A DNA stretch of 64,000 bases from Gordionus sp. m RMFG-2023. Its lineage: Eukaryota; Nematomorpha; Gordioida; Chordodea; Parachordodidae. The notes under the pieces were generated by a model. That model saw nothing but the letters and a program-made list of their open reading frames with translations. It was not told where the DNA came from and made no database searches. A program made the translations under genes and the position numbers. Within the stretch, counting starts at the first letter, position 1; every line of letters begins with the position of its first letter. The DNA is taken from NCBI RefSeq assembly GCF_954871325.1, contig NC_088777.1, positions 42,447,366 through 42,511,365 of the forward strand. The letters run 5' to 3'. Below, piece after piece: positions 13,288 to 24,809 of the stretch.

Positions 13288-13698
13288 ATGTATCTAAGTC
13301 AAGTTATTTTAAGGAATTTATTGTTGGAAAATATAATGGTAATAATATTTTCGGTAATAGTTTTAACATTTTTATTAGGTTTAATTTTAGGTAGAAATAC
13401 ATCGTACATCAAAATAGAAAATAAGGAATTAGATAAGATAAAAAGTATATTAAATGAGGAAAATAAGGAGAGAAACATAAACATTTTTAGAAGTACAGAG
13501 AATTTCAGACGAGTTAGTTGTTATAGCTGTGGTCAGCCAGGCCATATGTCGCGTGATTATGATTTAACAAAGGATTTGAAATGCGCGAGATGTGGCAGGA
13601 ATGGCCATTTAGCTATAAGATGTAGATTAAACAATATGATTGTGGGATGTAATATTTGCGGCCAGGATGGACACACTCAAGAGAAATGTAACAAATGA
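13288..13698 (+). CDS. Zinc-knuckle (CCHC) protein with an N-terminal hydrophobic segment
   Basis: A single-exon frame of 136 residues. Residues 17-35 form a strongly hydrophobic stretch, a likely membrane anchor. A charged helical linker follows. Three CCHC-type knuckles come next: 78-91 (C-x2-C-x4-H-x4-Y), 99-112 and 121-134. Knuckles 2 and 3 are intact; in knuckle 1 the last ligand is Tyr instead of Cys. CCHC knuckles bind single-stranded nucleic acid in CNBP-type proteins and in retroelement Gag proteins; joining them to a membrane segment is unusual. The frame ends in TGA at 13696-13698, but the same frame stays open for 139 more codons (next entry). Origin is unknown: possibly a domesticated or decayed retroelement protein. 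Confidence 0.5.
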   Translation: MYLSQVILRNLLLENIMVIIFSVIVLTFLLGLILGRNTSYIKIENKELDKIKSILNEENKERNINIFRSTENFRRVSCYSCGQPGHMSRDYDLTKDLKCARCGRNGHLAIRCRLNNMIVGCNICGQDGHTQEKCNK

Positions 13699-14118
13699 CT
13701 AAGCAAGAAATATTTTAATAATGAATTTTGTAATAATAATAATTTTTTTAATGTTGATAATTTAGTAGCAAATAAGAATAAATATTTTAATTTTAATAAT
13801 AAATTTGGTAATAATAGTTTTTCTAATTTTAGTTCAGGTAAGAATAAACATTTTAATTTTAATGATAGATTTGATAATTATAATAATTTTTTTAATGTTA
13901 ATAATTGTAGTAAAAATAAGTATTTTAATTTTAATAATGATAATTTGTATAATGTTGATAGTGTTAGTGCAAGTAAGAATAATTATTGTAATATGAACGA
14001 TAAATTTTGTAATAATAAAAAGTGTTTTAACGTTGATAATTATAATTCAAGCGATATTAATAGAAGTATAGGTATAAGGAGTGATATAAAAATAAAAAGT
14101 TTCCTTTTTTGCAGGTGA
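13699..14118 (+). pseudogene. Asn/Phe-rich peptide-repeat frame, in frame after the UGA
   Basis: Directly behind the TGA of the zinc-knuckle frame, the same frame remains open for 139 codons until TGA at 14116-14118. It encodes about five imperfect units of 21-27 residues, each starting like KYFNFNN and ending like SKN or GKN. Cys and His are scattered in it. Maintenance of this peptide period in one frame suggests that it was or is translated as a C-terminal extension of the zinc-knuckle protein. This could occur by stop readthrough, by splicing around the stop, or in an ancestral intact copy. A purely A/T-driven tandem repeat is the alternative. Confidence 0.4.
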
Positions 14119-14430
14119 ACGTTAAACATGAACGCGTTCGATTTTTACCAATGAAGATGAACGTTGAATGCGAACGCCCTCGATTTTTTGGAAATATTTA
14201 GAGTACTAATAAAAAAACTGATAATTATTTAGCTTAATTAAATAAATGCAACTAAATCAAAAAGATTATTTAGATATTTTGCATACTAAAATATAGAAAA
14301 TAGGAATGCTCAAATACTATATGAAACAGAAAGATTGTGAATCAATTTAAGTCATAGTGACAAAATTAATACATATTTCTTATGGATATTAAGCAAATAT
14401 TTTGATCATTTAACTATAAATAACGACCCG
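14119..14430. repeat. Dispersed GAACG-rich repeat
   Basis: The block starts with GAACGTTAAACATGAACG and continues into a sequence whose second half (about 14330-14430) recurs inverted at about 41080-41160. The GAACG motif clusters also recur at 48980-49030 and 49840 in a myosin intron. It is probably a low-copy non-coding transposon remnant. Confidence 0.5.
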
Positions 14431-15706
14431 ATATGTTAAAATATGTAAAACACTACAAGGAAAAATGTAAAAAAATGTAAAATTATTTATTTTATTTTGC
14501 TTAAAACCGGTTTAACTTTTTTTATAAATGTTTGTTTTACTCTTTCAAACAATTAGCTGCCTTTATTTTAATTTTTATAGTACACAAAACAAAATCAGCT
14601 ATAAGAAAATTATAAAAATTTATTATCATTTTACTAGCTTTTAACAGTTCTAAATTTCTAATAAGCCGGCACGCCTCAATAAGCAAATACTCAATAATAG
14701 CACAAGAAGGAAGAGGGGTAATGTATTTTATAAAAATGTTTTTTTTAAAAATCGTTATATATATAATTTATTTTTCTAAAATTATAAACTATTCATCAAG
14801 GCAAACTCTAAATCCGTAAAATCGTTTACTTTTAAGGTGTTTAGATATAGTTTTATAAAAACTCTCACCTTTAAGGGTATTCAAGGTTTCTGCCAAAGGC
14901 TCCATAACCTGAAATTTATTAATTTAGGAAAATAGCAATTATATTAATATTTTGTTCTCTAATAAATTTACGTTCCTCAGAGTAAAAGCGTATAAGGCCT
15001 ATGTTATCACATTAATTATCAAGATCTTATAGTTTTTTGCTTAATATTTTATTTTAAAATACCATGGATTCATAATATTAAATTTATCAGCTTATATTTG
15101 GACATATCAAATATCTCTCCAATTTTTTAAATATATTATCAATCATATTTGTGAATATAAAATCTAACAAACACTTTTGAAAAGAGCTTTAGGATATAAT
15201 TTTAAATCTTATATTTTTTAAAGCTTCCACATAAACATTTGCCACTAAATTGTTGTGGTAGGCTCAGATGAATGTTGTGGTAGAAAATCATAACTTTCTA
15301 GTCTGTTAATCTAAAAGAGATAAAATGATTGAGCATAAAAGTTCTGAAAATGGATGAATTTCAACAAATATATTAATTAAGATTATTTTTTAAACTATTT
15401 GTAAAATAAAATTAAAGGAGCGCCACTTTTTCGCTCTATCCCAAAAAGAAGCTACATTCCTTTCCCGAGTTTCGAAAAAAAGTAAAAATACAGGTGTTTT
15501 CTAAAAAATGTTATGGCACTTTTTAACAACACTGATTTTTTTTTTATTAATGGGGAAAAATTCCATGTACTAGTTTGATATGAACATACGATAAAAGAAA
15601 AGAATTTGGTAATCACATATAATACCTAATTGATTTTATTATATAGATAATGAATTATAAACATAACTTATTTCATGAAGTCTCAAATCATATTATTCAT
15701 GCAATA
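14431..15706. other. Intergenic, nothing recognised
   Basis: A/T-rich sequence without a supported gene, RNA gene or bounded element. A short GC-balanced stretch near 15420-15490 is not coding in any frame for a useful length. Confidence 0.4.
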
Positions 15707-16607
15707 TAGGGGAGACAAGGGATGGTCGGCGCAAGGGGCTTGTCGGTTCAGCAGATTTTTTCTAAAAACCAGGCAGAAATTTAAATTTAATTATGTAATA
15801 GCATTGTATAATATGTATATTTGAGTATAAAAATATTTTATACCCCTCAGCTATTTAAATTTAATTATGTAATAGCATTGTATAATATGTATATTTGAGT
15901 ATAAAAATATTTTACACCCCTAAGCTATTTAAATATTTTTATAATAAAATGTGTTCTTTAGGAAAAAATCAAAATGTTTTCACACCACATTTAGGTGGTA
16001 TTAAAATATGAAAGGTTTAAAAATAATAAAATTGGCATTATATGAAATTTAAAATCCTCTTTTCGTATTTCAGAATTTTTAATAGTCATATATCATATTT
16101 AAATATATTTTTCAATGGAATTAATAATGGTAGTAACTAAGGGCTAGTAGACTCAGGGCTAATCGGACCAATCAAATTATGCTTACAAATATTATATTAT
16201 AATATATTTATGTAATAATATAAAATAAATATTCATTGGTTATTATTATATATATATTTAAATCAAATAAAAAAATTTATTGAAAATTTTACACATTTAA
16301 TTCAAATACCTATTTATATTAATCATTTTTATGTAAATGGTATATTTGTATCAATACTAAACAATTGTCCATGAAAATAATGGTATAATAATGTTAATTA
16401 ACTTATCGGAGACTTAATAAAATAATTAAATTTCCAAGCCCTGGCTTGAGGCTTGTTGGTGAAAATTCACTTTTATTAGGATAAATCTTGAGAAAAAGAT
16501 ATATAATTTTAAAAATCAATGTATAAGGTTAGGTAGTTGTTTTCAAATACATCAATTATTTTAGGACATATGAGAACAAAAATTGCGCTGACTAGCTCTG
16601 TCCCCTA
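15707..16607. mobile_element. 0.9 kb inverted-end element, family L, copy 1
   Basis: The left end reads TAGGGGAGACAAGGGATGG and the right end, reverse-complemented, reads TAGGGGACAGAGCTAGTC; both then run into CGGCGC or CAGCGC. A second element of almost the same length (26717-27621) has related ends (GGAGACTGGGGTTAG on both sides) and a related internal GGGGCTTG motif. No long open frame is present, so it is a non-autonomous element. Confidence 0.55.
15781..15928. repeat. Two tandem copies of a 74 bp unit
   Basis: The unit contains TTAATTATGTAATAGC, TATAATATGTATATTTGAG and ends in CCCCTCAGC or CCCCTAAGC. The two copies differ at only a few bases, so the duplication is recent. It lies inside the family L element at 15707. 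Confidence 0.8.
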
Positions 16608-18049
16608 CATAAGATAATATTTATAATTAAAAATTGCTAACATGGAATTATTCCTAAACTAAAAATTATTTAAGCTTCGGTAAATTATATATTTTTAAAA
16701 AAAATAAAGTATCAAACAAAGAGATAATAATATTTAATTCGCGAGGTGGCGTTTATTTATATTATTAAAAATTTTTTAAAAAAATTCTTTTTATAATATA
16801 ATATTTTTGATTTTCTTACTTTCTACTATTTGTTTCATACCTTTAAAAGATAATTCGATCGCATAATAACGAAAAATTGAATTGGAGTGGAAATATCTTT
16901 AAGATAACATTTCAAGATATTTAACTTTTAAAATTTATAGTCTAACAGTGCGGCTAATATCCTGCTAAAATATAAAATATGTAAATGATTCAAAGATTAG
17001 TTATTGAAATCTGTGATTCAATTAATAGTGTATATTTTGCTTGGTGATAGCGATCAAATAATTGGATATTTAACTAATGTATAATCAGAGCCGTGCTAAA
17101 TTTGTGGCATCCCGGGGCAAAAATAAATTCAGCGGCCATTTTAAAAAATGTTCGCCATAGCCATTCGATTAGTAAATCGAAATTATCAGAAAAATTTTAA
17201 TATTAATGGGGAAAAAAAGGAAATCTAAATTTTGCGACCAAAATTTGCTGCTACCGCATATGCTCTTACATTTACAAAAATCTGAAAGAGCTAAATTTAA
17301 GCCAAATTTATTTGAAATAATAATAAATTCACTGAATCTTTAATTTCATTAAATCCTAATCAAGATTAAATAATTTAAGTTTATGCACATTTCTCCAATC
17401 TATTCAATCTAACATAGTAAAATAATTTGACTTTTATTGGTTCCATCACACTTTCTAGATTTTAAAGTTTTAACTTTTTTCATCGTACGAAGGTTTATCA
17501 TCCAGATCTATTTGCTTCTTCGTATTTTCTATTTTCAAAATCGATTGCATCTATTAAATCTGAGTTTTAAATTTTAATGAAACAATAATTATTAATTTTA
17601 AAAAGCTTTGATAGTAAAAAAATAAATCACTTTGATATCATATTTTTATCAATGCTTACACCTAGTTTAGATTATTTAAAATAGATAATTATAGCTGTAA
17701 TGAATCATGATATGTTTGCTGGAATCTCATTAATACACTTTACATTTAAATAAAACCATTATATTTTATATTTTTTTTTTCCTAGGGTAAAGAAAAATAA
17801 AATATGTTAAGCATATATGTAATTCGATTATCCTAAAAGCTTAAGATCAGCTCAAATTCGGTTTTTTCTAGAACCTTCAGGCCTCTTCAGATTCTATGTT
17901 AAATTTCCTGATAAGATTTCTCAAATTCCTTGGAAGAGAGGCCAATCCCTGGTCTAGGATAATTCTTGAATTAATCGATTGGCTCCCTCCATAAAACTCC
18001 GAACATCCTTGAGGATAAGAAGGAATTGAAAATTACAAAATTTTCAATT
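16608..18049. other. Intergenic, nothing recognised
   Basis: Low-complexity A/T-rich DNA with no supported coding exon. The end of this interval (17840-18049) becomes more GC-balanced and leads into the retroelement-like fragment. Confidence 0.4.
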
Positions 18050-18247
18050 CCGCAAGACAAATCCTGATAATTTTCACTACCTTAACAACCTTTGGAAATC
18101 TCACTTTTTTTTAAGGAACTTGGTTCTCACATTCATAAACTTACGGATAAATCCAGCGGAAGCTTCTTCTTGAGGCAATTAGCCATTGCTATTCACAAGG
18201 ATAGTTATACCAGTTTTGTGGGTAGCCGCATCCCACAAGATGATTAT
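18050..18247 (+). pseudogene. Fragment of a retroelement-like protein, frameshifted
   Basis: Two frames joined at the T run near 18107 read as protein. The first gives NPDNFHYLNNLWKSHFF; the second gives KELGSHIHKL, then SFFLRQLAIAIHKDS and GSRIPQDDYF before a stop. The spacing of ELG, FFLRQ and IAI resembles a conserved segment near the C-terminus of some eukaryotic retroelement polyproteins; this is pattern memory and was not searched. The frame change and missing flanks indicate a dead fragment. Confidence 0.35.
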
Positions 18248-19001
18248 TTTTAATATTATGTATATATTATTTTCTAATATTAATTATAAACAATTTTAAA
18301 TATTAGAATATTTTTTTATCTAATTTATATGATTAATATGATTGGGTAAATAAAATATATAAAAAAAAAAATTTCATCGAATATTAAGAAATTTGATACT
18401 TATATTGAGGTCGACTTTGTAAGGAAATGGTAAGCCTTAAATACTGATTTATTAAAATTTCACTAAATTTATATTAAGTAAATAAAATAAAGACATTTTT
18501 GAAATATATACCAGTTAAATACCTGTTTCACATTTAGGAGAGAGTCAAATATCTAAAATGTTATTTAAAAAAAATCTATAATTATTTTTTCTTATTAATT
18601 AAAATTTTTATTTTAGAAATAAAGAATAATTTAAATTTTTTTATTATGCCGTTCATACACCTTATGATCCTATTATTTATATATTCTTTCAATTTGTAAG
18701 TAAATTCATTAAAACTATGACCATTGACTTAGATCGCCCTTAAAATTCTATTAAAGTGTTATATAATTTATATAAATCTCACAACCTAATTGTATAGCTG
18801 AAATTGGTGCAAACTTTTGTCATAGTGATTTATACACATTTTCTGATTTTTTTTATCCTTGTGAAACTATTGCTGCATTTATTTTAACTTTATAAGAGAA
18901 TTGAGTTTATTTACTTAGTATAGTAGCAATTAACAATTTTACAATTCTTATGTGTTGTAATGGAAATGGTCTATACAGACCCATAGCCAGAAAACTTCAG
19001 T

Positions 19002-19050
19002 TAGGGGAGGGGGTTATTTGGGGATCAATATTTTTTGGGGGGATTGGCCA
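19002..19050 (+). other. G-rich run with quadruplex potential
   Basis: Four runs of at least four G occur within about 40 bases (GGGGAGGGGG, then GGGG, then GGGGGG). The loops are 1, 6 and about 13 bases. In such an A/T-rich region this is a clear compositional outlier. Confidence 0.5.
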
Positions 19051-20115
19051 AGTTTTTGAGCCGAGGGTTTCAGTTAATAGCTTATGTTATTAAAGCACTA
19101 GCTATAAAGGTTACAAAAAAAAGTCATGCATATTTTTTATGGAAAAAATAGAATGAAATAAATATTTTCAATTAGAAGGGCAAAAAATATTCGAAACCAC
19201 CATTATGTTTAATTGTAAATATAATTTAAACCTAAATTATTTTGGTCGTGCAAAAACGCCTTCTATTCTTTTAGATTGTATATTGTGTAGCCACGCTAAA
19301 CAAATATCAGTAGTATCTAGCTAGATTCTTAGACACGGAAAACTTAAATCTAGAGTAAAGAAGCATTTAAAATTCTTTTTTTTTACCTCTTATAAGAAAC
19401 ACGGGAGAAGACTTATAATAAATATTTTAAAATTGTTTGAAATTTATGAACTTGATATAAAAAATTTGTTAGGCTAGGGTAATGATAGTGAGGCCAATAT
19501 GAGAGAAGGAAATAGGCTCCAAAATGTTATCTTAAAATATGAAGTACAGAGCCTTTTACATCTGCTGAACTTTGCAAATGCCATTAAACAGTTTTTTCCC
19601 CTATTATAAATAATATATATTTTTTCTCAGCTTAAACGTTATGAATAATATTAACAGTGTCAAATATAAGAATAATATTTAAGATTGATTCAAGGATAAG
19701 AAAGAGGTATAAAGGCCCTTTACTCGTTGGAAGAATATATGACATTTTATATGAAATCATAACAAAAATTGAAAAAATACAAATAAACTAGTGTTTGGTT
19801 GAAATAACATTGTCGATCAATCTGAAGAATTAATATAAAAAAAAGAAATTTTTTAAAATTTATATTATATATCGTCAAAAAATGAATAGCAAAATTTCCA
19901 ACAAAATCTCACAAATATAGGTGAATATATTTGCAAATATTTCTAAAAAAAAATTTTAAACTCGTTAAGCATTTAAAAAAATTATAGACTGCCCATTTTA
20001 CTAATAAGATGTATACCTTTAAAAATGTCAATTTTAGTTGGAGAAATTTGTATGTATTGTAATTAATGAAAACCATTATGATTATGAGTATTAAAATATA
20101 TTTTATTTCAATAGA

Positions 20116-21107
20116 ATGGCATTTCAAGAGTTTGACCCCTTGGTTGATTGTCCATGTTATGACAAAACTCCTAGATGTGGAATTACTGCACCCAAAAACT
20201 GTACAGCCGGATTAGTTTATGACCGCTGCAGATGTTGTAAAATTTGTGGAAAGGTCGGTCACTTTTATAAATAATAATTTTAAAAAAAAAGATTTATCAA
20301 ATAATTTATGGTCTCAAAGAAATTACGGTTAAAACAGCTATATTATCATGTATACAATATATAGTTTAGAAAAAAAGAAAATACAAAAAAGGACTAAAAA
20401 AATTGCATGATAAATCTTGTAAAGAACTTAAGATAGCACAAGTACAACTTCACCAAAAAATCTTTATTTTTACAAAAGGCTTCTTCAGATTCTTCTTTAT
20501 GTTCAAAAATAGTTGATAATACAACTTTACTGAGATTTAAATTTATACCAAAAACGTCCATCTAAATAAAAATCTATCTACAGAGTTTATGTTCAATTGA
20601 TATATTATTTATGGTATATACTTAATATTCGTATTATAAATCTAGATGAAAAATACTAGATAAATTTAGGTATTTTTATGGTACATAAACATATATTTTA
20701 TAGCTTAAGATTTATATTATAAATTTAAACGAAGTTTATTAAATATTTAGTTATTTTTAGGGTATATAAACCTTATATCATAATTAATTAACAAGGTTAA
20801 TTTTTAAGATTTATAAGTTCAAACTATATTATTTTCAATATAAATGAAAATTGTCCTATGTGCCCTTGGCATCCAATGTCTCGATCTTCCCAATATTTAA
20901 TTTTCATAAAACCGTTATTAAAAATCTGTTTTTTTTTAAATTCGACACAATTTAAAATACATTAACACATCATATCAGACTAAGAACCAAAGGTGTGAAG
21001 GAAGGTCTAACTGGCAAGGAACATGCGGAAAAGGTTTGTATTGCCTCCACGACGATGACGATCATTTGCTAAATTACCCAGGAAAATGTGCCAAAGTCAA
21101 AAATTGA
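20116..21107 (+). CDS. Single IGFBP-N domain protein, copy A
   Basis: Two exons, 20116-20253 and 20979-21107 (stop TGA), encode 88 residues with 12 cysteines in the IGFBP N-terminal domain pattern: CPC, spaced single Cys, CRCCKICGK, then GTCGKGLYC and PGKC. Single-domain proteins of this kind are small secreted factors in invertebrates. Exon 1 ends in phase 0 after GGA AAG and exon 2 starts TKNQRCEG. The ATG is directly preceded by CAATAG, which is conserved in copy B, and no signal peptide follows it. An upstream exon carrying the secretion signal is therefore likely and this start may not be real. Copy B lies inverted on the far side of POMK. Confidence 0.75.
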
Positions 21108-21649
21108 TTTGTATTGATAAAATATATATTTAAAAAAAAATTATTATGTTGTTTTATTATAAACATCATTTATTCAATTAATATATTATAAAGTTTATAT
21201 AATATGCACGAATTAATATAATTATATTAAATTGTTTCAACCCAATAATTTATTGGATATCATAAGTTTTTATAAATTCTGCAAACGAAAAGCGAGTACT
21301 GGGAAGAAATATTAGGTCTTTTAGGCATAAGATGAATCCATATAAAATAGATAATTCATTTTTGTCATATAATTATTTAAAATTATTAATTTTTAAGTTA
21401 TTTTGTTTAATATTTATCATATTTATAAATAGTGGCCCTATTTATATATCACGCATAGAACTCGTAATTTTTTTGTCCAACAATGTATAAAGGACGAGAT
21501 TTTAAAATTAAAAGAACTTTTTATGTTTTTTTTGTAATGTTGGCCAATAAAATTTGAAATTTAGAATTTATTACCTTTAGTTTTAGAGTTGTGGTGGTAA
21601 ATTGTATCAGTATTAAATAACGTTGTACTGGTAGAGTGTTTTTTCCAGT

Positions 21650-21748
21650 GCCGTGACCGAAACCTATGGGGAATGTTATAGTGTTGCATTAATAAATTAT
21701 ATTTAAAGCGGTGAATGTGACCTAAACCTATGGGGAAAATTATAGTGA
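21650..21748. repeat. Imperfect tandem pair, 65 bp period
   Basis: GTGACCGAAACCTATGGGGA and, 65 bp later, GTGACCTAAACCTATGGGGA are each followed by a TTATAGTG block. This is a simple local duplication in non-coding DNA. Confidence 0.6.
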
Positions 21749-22774
21749 GGTTAGTTAATAGTTGTGATGCTAGTTTTTTTAAAAAAAATGTAATTTGGCT
21801 TTAAAAAAAAGTATTGTTGAAATTTTTGAGTGGTTAATGCATATTAATTTTTGAAAATAAAGTGTACAAATGCTGTGTTGAATTAAATTGGAGAGAACGA
21901 AATAAATTATATAGAGAGCGCAAAACGCTCTAGTTAAATACAATTGTGGGAGAGATTTATATTAATAGAGAAATAAATAAATATTAGAGTGAAAATATTT
22001 AAGTGGAGAAATTTAGAGTAGTGCCAAAAATTAGTATTCGAAGGGGAAAGAAAGATCTCAAATTCGAATTTATGGGGAAAATATACCTAATAGTGCCACC
22101 CCCCTCCCTCCCCTTCATAGGAAAGTCTTTGATACTGATATATGTCTCATAATCAGAGAGTCCATCATCCTTCGTATACCACCAGATTAGTATAACCTTG
22201 AGTATGGCATGTGACGAATGCTTTTTATTATGGCTAGTGATAGATGTACGTTATATAAATTGAGCCAAATAAGACTGAGTGTTATAAGAATCTTTAGGAA
22301 CATTACCTTGATTTTAGTTAGGTAGAATTTCCTTAGAACCTTTAGAGATTTTCTAATTTTTATCATTATTTTATCATACAATATAATAAATCATTCATAT
22401 GTTTGAAATTTGTTGGAAAAAATAAATTCCAAAGACTTGCTTTTGTTTCAGAAATAACTCGAGATGAAATATTTTCAATTAAACCTAAGCAATCGAATAG
22501 GTATCCTAAGCACCATAAATAATTTTTTAAGATCGATATGGCTTAAATAAACCAGAACCGCAAAGTTCCATCTCTGCCAGATGTGTCATCAAGACCCTGC
22601 CAGATATTTTAACAAGCATCTTACTAAAATCAACAGTAATGCTGGAATACCCTGGATACTGCAATGATGGCTCCTTTAGATATTTGTTTAATTTGATCCT
22701 TGCCAATTTTTTCTCTCGATTTTGATCAATCTGTCCAATATTGTTGAACGAAACTGAATGAGGGATCCGATCCG

Positions 22775-22950
22775 ACACAATTTAACAGCTGACCTATTTT
22801 TAAAATCTGTTTATGAGATCGATTTTTTAAAATAAAAATTTATTTTATTTTTAATTCTATTAATGTTTCTAAGAATTATTCTATGATAAAGAAAAATTGA
22901 TCTCAATAAAGAAAATTTTTAAATGGCTCATCTATTAAAGCGCGTCGAGC
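22775..22950. mobile_element. Short element, family S, copy 1
   Basis: The sequence starts TTTAACAGCTGACC, followed by AATCTGTTTATGAGATCGATTT and later GATCTCAATAAAGAAAATTTT. The same order of motifs is found at 34370-34525, where the inverted ends are clearer. Confidence 0.4.
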
Positions 22951-23015
22951 GAATTCCGAATCCAATCTGTAAGGAGCGTTCTCTTTATGGATTGCGGGCA
23001 TTCACCAGTTTTGGC

Positions 23016-23190
23016 AGTAGTATTGTTAAACAGCTCGATTTAATCGATTTTGGCTATGTCCAAATTTTATCCTAAATAATATTACCTAAGCCTCGATATT
23101 TCACTAATCGATGTCCAAAACCTCTATGCTCTCTATAAACAAAATTTTTAGCCATTTTTATAAAATCAACTAAATAGAGCCGTTTACAAA
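23016..23190. mobile_element. Short inverted-repeat element, family H, copy 3
   Basis: The left end is GTATTGTTAAACAGCTCGAT and the right end is AGAGCCGTTTAC. The core contains CCTAAGCCTCGATATTTC and AATCGATGTCCAAAACC, matching the other family H copies. Confidence 0.65.
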
Positions 23191-23870
23191 TTTGTATTCA
23201 TTTTTTCTAGAGCATGGCCTGGGTTTTTATTTTTTGATCTGATCAGGATTTTTAAAAAATTTTGATCTTTTAATTGCCTGAAATACTTTTTGTTTTTGAC
23301 TTTGAAAATTGAAATAATAAGCAGTAACACGTTAACTATTACTTTTACTAGCATAAAATATCTTATGAAAATAGGCGTTAATGATCTAAGCTCTTCCACC
23401 CCTCCCTTTTAAAGGATTACCTGCTGTATTATCATTTGTTGAAGGGAAGGTTAACTTACAATTAAAAGTATTCCTCCCCATATATAAATCATTTTTACAA
23501 CTAGTTAATTGATATAATTAAAATTTATTTTCAAAAATACGTCTTGAACCAGGTTTTACTTCTAGGCTCAGCCCAGATTCGTTATTTGTTTTTTTAAGCA
23601 GGGTAGATTTCTAATATCTTATTATTAAATTGACCGCTCCGGGTTGGCTCCGGACTTATTCTACAGGTCTTTTATAATTCGTTTATAACTTTTGAGGGGT
23701 ATATATTATTGTTACCATCTCATTTAACACAAAAGGTTAAAAAGTATAATAATATTATTAAATGTACACGAATCAATTATTTCAAATAAAAATTAATCCT
23801 CCCTCCTACCTGACTAATAATTATTAGTTTATTGATATATTAAATATTTCATTTTATTTAAAATAGAAGA

Positions 23871-23893
23871 TATAATAATAATAATAATAATAG
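23871..23893. repeat. ATA microsatellite
   Basis: A run of about seven ATA triplets in A/T-rich intergenic DNA. Confidence 0.8.
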
Positions 23894-24809
23894 TTTAAAA
23901 AAATTATTTTTATTAACCTGATTTTTCTTTCCCATTATTTATTCTCATAAAATATGATGCATGCTTAATGACCTACTATAACTATAATGAGAAAACTGTT
24001 AATAATAAATAAAATAAAGAGATAGAAAATTTACATTTAAAGAAAAATTTCTTTTTTTTTAATAATAAAAACTAAAATTTATTATTAATATTTCCTTATT
24101 TTCTAAAAAACTTTATACTATTTATTACTAATGAATTGAAGATCAATTGTAAGAATTTTATTTTATTTTTACTTATAAATATCCTTTTATTTGAAAGTTT
24201 TCCACCATTTTTCAATTTTTACAGTAATATAAGAACTTATATTTTATTATAAGTAGGAAAAATATTTCAACATTAAAACATGGTGTTTATTTTGCTTAGT
24301 TTGAAGCTGGCCTGGGGCCTAGTGGGCTAGTAAAGGGGTGGATGAAATTACTAAAGATACAGCAGATATACGATTTTTACACTAACTAAATTTCAACTAA
24401 AATAAATAATTATAATCAAAAAAATAAAAATAATCAAGATAATATATTATTTGCATCATAATTATATTTTTATAAATAAATTATAAATATGAAATTTGGC
24501 TCAATCGTAGGCGTTATTTGGTTTATTTCCATAAAATTTTTTTTATATAAATTAATTATTTATTTATATCCTCTAATTACTTGACTATTTTCTTAAATAT
24601 TTTATATATTCTAGGTGCCATATATTGTGAACGCCATCTATCAAATAGGTCACATTCTTCCACCTTGTTTATAATAGAAATATTGGTTATTTCTATTTTT
24701 TTATGTAATCAGTCATAATCGCATATCATTTATAAAACATAATATAAACCTTACAAATTCACGGTTACTCAATATAAAAGCAATTTATTATACGCATTGT
24801 AATGACCTA

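Larger units (their letters stand above)
21108..24809. other. Intergenic between IGFBP-N copy A and POMK
   Basis: No gene is supported. The interval contains a tandem pair at 21650-21748, short inverted-repeat elements near 22775-22950 and 23016-23190, a GC-motif patch at 23205-23680, an ATA microsatellite at 23871-23893 and a small perfect hairpin (GAGCGCAAAACGCTC) near 21925. An 83-codon minus-strand frame at 22527-22778 shows no family signature. Confidence 0.5.

Noticed and set aside
22527-22778. Minus-strand 83-codon frame
   Set aside because: No domain, no exon context, no homology pattern; it overlaps the edge of a short element. A real small protein cannot be excluded.
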